From positions 1 through 7,035 of the forward strand of contig NZ_LIWR01000016.1 of the NCBI RefSeq assembly GCF_012978815.1: DNA of 7,035 nucleotides, in the 5' to 3' direction. The DNA comes from Campylobacter sp. RM16189. Its GTDB lineage: Bacteria > Campylobacterota > Campylobacteria > Campylobacterales > Campylobacteraceae. Of this stretch, positions 4,292-7,035 are shown one piece after another (position 1 is the first letter of the stretch; each line of letters opens with the position of its first letter). A program made the position numbers and the translations under genes. The notes beneath the pieces are model-generated. The model was not told the DNA's origin. It saw only the letters and a list, made by a program, of their open reading frames with translations, and did no database searches.

Positions 4292-6760
4292 ATGGGATTT
4301 GGACCCGCAAAACAAGGAGATCCCTTTGGTCCTGGGGAACAAAAATACCAGGACGATAGTAAATATCTAGATATATATTATTCGGGCAAGATATATATTA
4401 CTGAAGATCAATACCATATTCTGAAAGATTTTAGTAAAGACCCTAAAAAATACGGATTTGATATAGATAAATACAATGGAGTAGCCAATAGTTGTATAGA
4501 TTTCACATGGAAAGCACTACATGCCATCGGTCTTAACCCTACAGATTTTGAAGGAAATTTACTCCCATCGGATAATGCCGATAATGTCGATAAATCATTA
4601 TATAAGTACGTTATGGGCAATGGCATTGGATGGCAGAATACAGCAAGTAAGGGAAATTATCATGTCACGTACGAAAATAATGAAAATAATACGGTTCAAA
4701 ATGATGGCCTAATTAATACAATATTTGGCCTAGGAGGTGACGATAATATTAAAATAAATGGGAATAAAGACAGTATTATAGTGGGTGGCGCTGGCAACGA
4801 TACATTGGTAGGTGGAGACGGTGCAGACCATATATATGCCGGAAACCAACCAATGATACCATTAACTGCAGATTCTACTAATATTGATCAAGGAAGCTTT
4901 AATACCCTAACCGGCGGAAAAGGAAGAGATTTTCTGATGGGCGGAGTTGGCGATGATACCCTGATCGGAGATGATGATAATGAACGTGATGCTCTTATGG
5001 GTGGAAAAGGTAAAGATACCTACCGTGCGGGGAATCTTGATATCGTCAAGGACGACGACGGCAAAGGAGAGGTGTATTTTAAAGGAGATTTATTAAAAGG
5101 CGGAATTTATAATAAAGAAGAAAAGGCCTATATTAGCGAGGATAAAAAATTCCAATATAAATTTATCGGCTCATTATTATCCGTCAAGAATCAACAAACA
5201 AATGATACCATAATTATAGAAAGATATTTTAAAGAAGAAAAAAGCCTTGGTATTAACTTATCCGATAAAGCAGGTAAAGAAGTATCTATCGTCATAGATA
5301 CCACCGGCTCTATGTATGATGATATAGATACAGCAAAAGCGAGCGCAAGAGCAATAGCAAGCAATATTTTCAAAGAAGGCACTTATTCAAAAATTTCAAT
5401 CGTCACTTTCAGTAACAATAATATAAAAACGGTTGGCGTATATACCGACTATGAGTCATTTCAGCAAGGTATTAACTCCGTGAGAGAAGAGGGTGGCGGC
5501 ATCGAATATCACAATGCCGCTATAATAGAAGGCATGAGAAATTTTACAAAAGACAATGGCTTAAGCAAAGAAATATATCTTATGACCGACGAGCCTGGAG
5601 ATGACAATGAAAGAACTCAAGAAGTAATAGATATGGCTAAGAATTTTGGCACGAGCATTCTAAGAAGCATAAGTGCCAAATCCAATTCTGAACATTTTGA
5701 TAATTCTGTAAAAATAAACGTAATATCCATTAATTCCGATTTGCAAAATTTAAAAATTTATGCTCAAGAAACCGGAGGCAAATTTTTTCAACCAAATAGT
5801 CTCGGAGAGCTTGAGGATGCTTTATTCGATCTTAGTAATACTGGCACCAATCAAAATGAAACCATTAAAGGTAACGACAAGGATAATATCATAGATGGCA
5901 AAGGCGGAGACGATATATTAGAGGGCGGTAAAGGCAGCGATACATATATATTTGACGCAAATTTCGGCAAAGACGTTATTGTTGAAACAAATACAGAAAA
6001 TAAAGACAAAAATAGTATCGATATGTCAAAATTTAGCATCAAAGAAGTTGTATTTAGACAAAAAAATAATGATGTTGTAATACATAAATCAAAAACCGAT
6101 GCGGTTACCATAAAGGATTTTTACGGCACAGAAGAAAAAATATCACTCATCAAATTTAAAGATATCGTTTTGGATCACAAAGCCATAAAAGAATTTACGG
6201 CGCTGCAAACCAATAAAACCGTCATAAAGTTCGCGGAAAAAGGCGAAACAAAGTTAAAAACTCTATTTGACAAGGTATATTTCAAAGCCGATGATGATAC
6301 CCCTACTTTAATAGAAGGTGGAGTAAGAAGTGATGCTTTGATAGGTTCAAATTTAAGCGATAAAATCTATGGACATATCGGACACGATACCATTGTAGGC
6401 GGCAAAGGCGATGATTATCTAAACGGCGGTATAGGCAATGATACATATATTTTTGCTAAAGGTGACGGGAAAGATATTATCAAAGATACCGGCGGTAGAG
6501 ATACTCTTTTACTCAGAAATATTAACAAAGACGAACTGATACTTAGCAGGAGTAAAAATGACCTTATTATACACTTTAAAAACCAAGCCGATGAGATTAC
6601 TGTGAAAGATCATTTTAAATGGGCATTTGGCTATCACAACAAGCTAGAAAACATCAAATTTGAAGATAATACACAGGTAAGTCATCAAGATATATCAGAT
6701 ATGCTCGTTAGTTTATCTGGCGTTAATACTTATGAATCTCATGTGGATATAGGACAGTAA
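4292..6760 (+). CDS. RTX calcium-binding protein with a von Willebrand factor A domain (main reading frame; N-terminus truncated)
   Basis: The frame holds 822 intact codons and no signal peptide. Residues 1-130 complete an N-terminal domain with GFGPAKQGDPFGPG at 2-15 and NSCIDFTWKAL at 66-76; C68 is the only cysteine in the protein. RTX nonapeptides of the GGxGxD type follow at about 147-184 and 205-245 (GGAGNDTLVGGDGADHIYAG, 165-184), then a haemolysin-related beta segment to about 325. A von Willebrand factor A domain spans 330-515, with metal-site motif DTTGS at 336-340 and MTDEPGDD at 431-438. Two more RTX-plus-haemolysin-related modules occupy 520-630 and 674-800. The repeats should bind calcium and fold after type I secretion, directed by the C-terminal end; no secretion or acyltransferase genes are in the window. 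Likely roles are surface adhesin or secreted hydrolase-type effector. ATG 4292 lacks a ribosome binding site, so expression of this form is doubtful. Confidence 0.88.
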   Translation: MGFGPAKQGDPFGPGEQKYQDDSKYLDIYYSGKIYITEDQYHILKDFSKDPKKYGFDIDKYNGVANSCIDFTWKALHAIGLNPTDFEGNLLPSDNADNVDKSLYKYVMGNGIGWQNTASKGNYHVTYENNENNTVQNDGLINTIFGLGGDDNIKINGNKDSIIVGGAGNDTLVGGDGADHIYAGNQPMIPLTADSTNIDQGSFNTLTGGKGRDFLMGGVGDDTLIGDDDNERDALMGGKGKDTYRAGNLDIVKDDDGKGEVYFKGDLLKGGIYNKEEKAYISEDKKFQYKFIGSLLSVKNQQTNDTIIIERYFKEEKSLGINLSDKAGKEVSIVIDTTGSMYDDIDTAKASARAIASNIFKEGTYSKISIVTFSNNNIKTVGVYTDYESFQQGINSVREEGGGIEYHNAAIIEGMRNFTKDNGLSKEIYLMTDEPGDDNERTQEVIDMAKNFGTSILRSISAKSNSEHFDNSVKINVISINSDLQNLKIYAQETGGKFFQPNSLGELEDALFDLSNTGTNQNETIKGNDKDNIIDGKGGDDILEGGKGSDTYIFDANFGKDVIVETNTENKDKNSIDMSKFSIKEVVFRQKNNDVVIHKSKTDAVTIKDFYGTEEKISLIKFKDIVLDHKAIKEFTALQTNKTVIKFAEKGETKLKTLFDKVYFKADDDTPTLIEGGVRSDALIGSNLSDKIYGHIGHDTIVGGKGDDYLNGGIGNDTYIFAKGDGKDIIKDTGGRDTLLLRNINKDELILSRSKNDLIIHFKNQADEITVKDHFKWAFGYHNKLENIKFEDNTQVSHQDISDMLVSLSGVNTYESHVDIGQ

Positions 6761-6766
6761 AAATTC

Positions 6767-6800
6767 TTTTTGTGAGTACTATTTATGGTACTCACAAAAA
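6767..6800. repeat. Perfect 13-bp inverted repeat just after the RTX gene
   Basis: TTTTTGTGAGTAC (6767-6779) pairs exactly with GTACTCACAAAAA (6788-6800) around an 8-nt loop, 7 bp after the RTX stop codon. It should form a stable hairpin at the 3' end of the mRNA. Neither strand has a run of T after the stem, so it is not a textbook intrinsic terminator. It may protect the transcript end, pause polymerase, or be a regulator site for what follows. Confidence 0.75.
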
Positions 6801-6801
6801 T

Positions 6802-6957
6802 ATGGATAACTCGGATAGAGTTACGCAAGAGGGGTATAATGGGTTTCGCGGATCATACGCAAACGACGGATACGGTTTTACCATAGGTTTTCCCAATTTT
6901 GGAAATCCGGTGGTAAAAGAATTTGCCGGAGGCGGATATAGAGGATCTAAATGCTAA
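6802..6957 (+). pseudogene. Short glycine-rich ORF, probably part of a frameshifted gene
   Basis: The frame is open from about 6736 to TAA 6955-6957. ATG 6802 is a more natural start than GTG 6772, which lies inside the hairpin, but neither has a ribosome binding site. The reading is MDNSDRVTQEGYNGFRGSYA, then a glycine- and phenylalanine-rich part with GFTIGFPNFGNPVVKEFAGG. I do not recognise it. The overlapping frame at 6917 reads like a continuation after a frameshift near 6925-6940, so this may be the front of a damaged gene following the RTX protein. The alternative is a chance ORF. Confidence 0.3.
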
Positions 6958-7035
6958 ACTGAAAGAAAAAGGCGATACTCAAGTCGACATCTCAAAGATC
7001 GATAATCGCCTTTTTTACTACAAGGAAAACCCCTA
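6917..7035 (+). pseudogene. Open frame running off the right edge, possible continuation of the preceding ORF
   Basis: After a stop at 6914-6916 this frame stays open to the window end. It reads KNLPEADIEDLNAKLKEKGD, then TQVDISKIDNRLFYYKENP. The charged, helix-like composition is typical of a real protein. No credible start codon exists in the frame, so it is either the rear part of the gene begun at 6802, joined by a frameshift, or noncoding. The terminator-like stem at 6966-7016 lies inside it, which weakens the coding case unless the hairpin is fortuitous. Confidence 0.3.
6966..7016 (+). terminator. Terminator-like stem-loop with T-tract
   Basis: AAAAAGGCGAT (6966-6976) pairs perfectly with ATCGCCTTTTT (7005-7015), and the T run extends to 7016. 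This gives an 11-bp stem with a G-C core and a T6 tract, suited to stopping + strand transcription. The 28-nt loop is longer than usual. It would close the RTX operon about 250 bp after its last clear codon. Confidence 0.55.

Noticed and set aside
4521..4712. Plus-strand 63-codon frame within the RTX gene
   Set aside because: It lies out of frame inside the N-terminal domain of the RTX protein, and the isoleucine- and methionine-rich reading is a shadow.
4740..5040. Repetitive GGxGxD-coding DNA as a possible tandem repeat or CRISPR-like array
   Set aside because: The periodicity is that of RTX nonapeptides in protein; the DNA units are degenerate and there are no spacers.
1..7035. tRNA, rRNA or riboswitch
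   Set aside because: No cloverleaf, conserved rRNA stretch or known riboswitch core was recognised on either strand.

Overview
The DNA is AT-rich. Its promoters look like an extended -10 box with no clear -35, and it uses compact operons with short overlaps. Together with a BcgI-like restriction cassette and an RTX protein beside a small DUF5625-like exported protein, this suggests a Campylobacter-type epsilonproteobacterium. That assignment is an inference from composition and gene content; nothing in the window is taxonomically decisive.

Left half (about 100-3080): a self-contained restriction-modification island. A -10 box at 275-280 leads to a 13-codon leader ORF (304-345) that ends in an ATGA overlap with a fused nuclease-methyltransferase gene (342-2420). 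That gene overlaps a half-length DNA specificity gene (2399-2920) by 22 bp. The two proteins should form a BcgI-like enzyme that both cuts and methylates, with the small subunit choosing the target. The whole block, promoter included, sits between perfect 33-bp inverted repeats at 100-132 and 3048-3080, which suggests it arrived or moves as one cassette. No transposase or recombinase is visible.

Middle (2921-3591): about 670 bp without a convincing gene. It holds the right inverted repeat, a 30-codon hydrophobic small ORF starting inside that repeat, possible minus-strand gene debris, a long AT-rich hairpin at 3408-3449 and a promoter at 3547-3555.

Right half (3592-6760): a two-gene operon. 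First comes an exported or membrane-anchored DUF5625-like protein (GTG start, 3592-4149). After 28 bp comes a large RTX calcium-binding protein with a von Willebrand factor A domain between its RTX blocks. The natural start of the RTX gene is almost certainly ATG 4178, which has a strong ribosome binding site, but an in-frame TAA at 4268-4270 cuts off the first 30 codons. The remaining 822 codons are intact from ATG 4292, which has no good ribosome binding site. The stop separates a GHMW histidine motif from the protein's only cysteine (NSC). In my reading these are the two halves of a permuted papain-like (NlpC/P60-type) N-terminal domain. The gene is therefore a recent nonsense mutant, a sequencing error, or expressed by reinitiation or readthrough.

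Right edge (6761-7035): a perfect 13-bp hairpin just after the RTX stop, then two overlapping open frames that look like pieces of one frameshifted gene running out of the window. A terminator-like stem-loop with a T-tract lies at 6966-7016.
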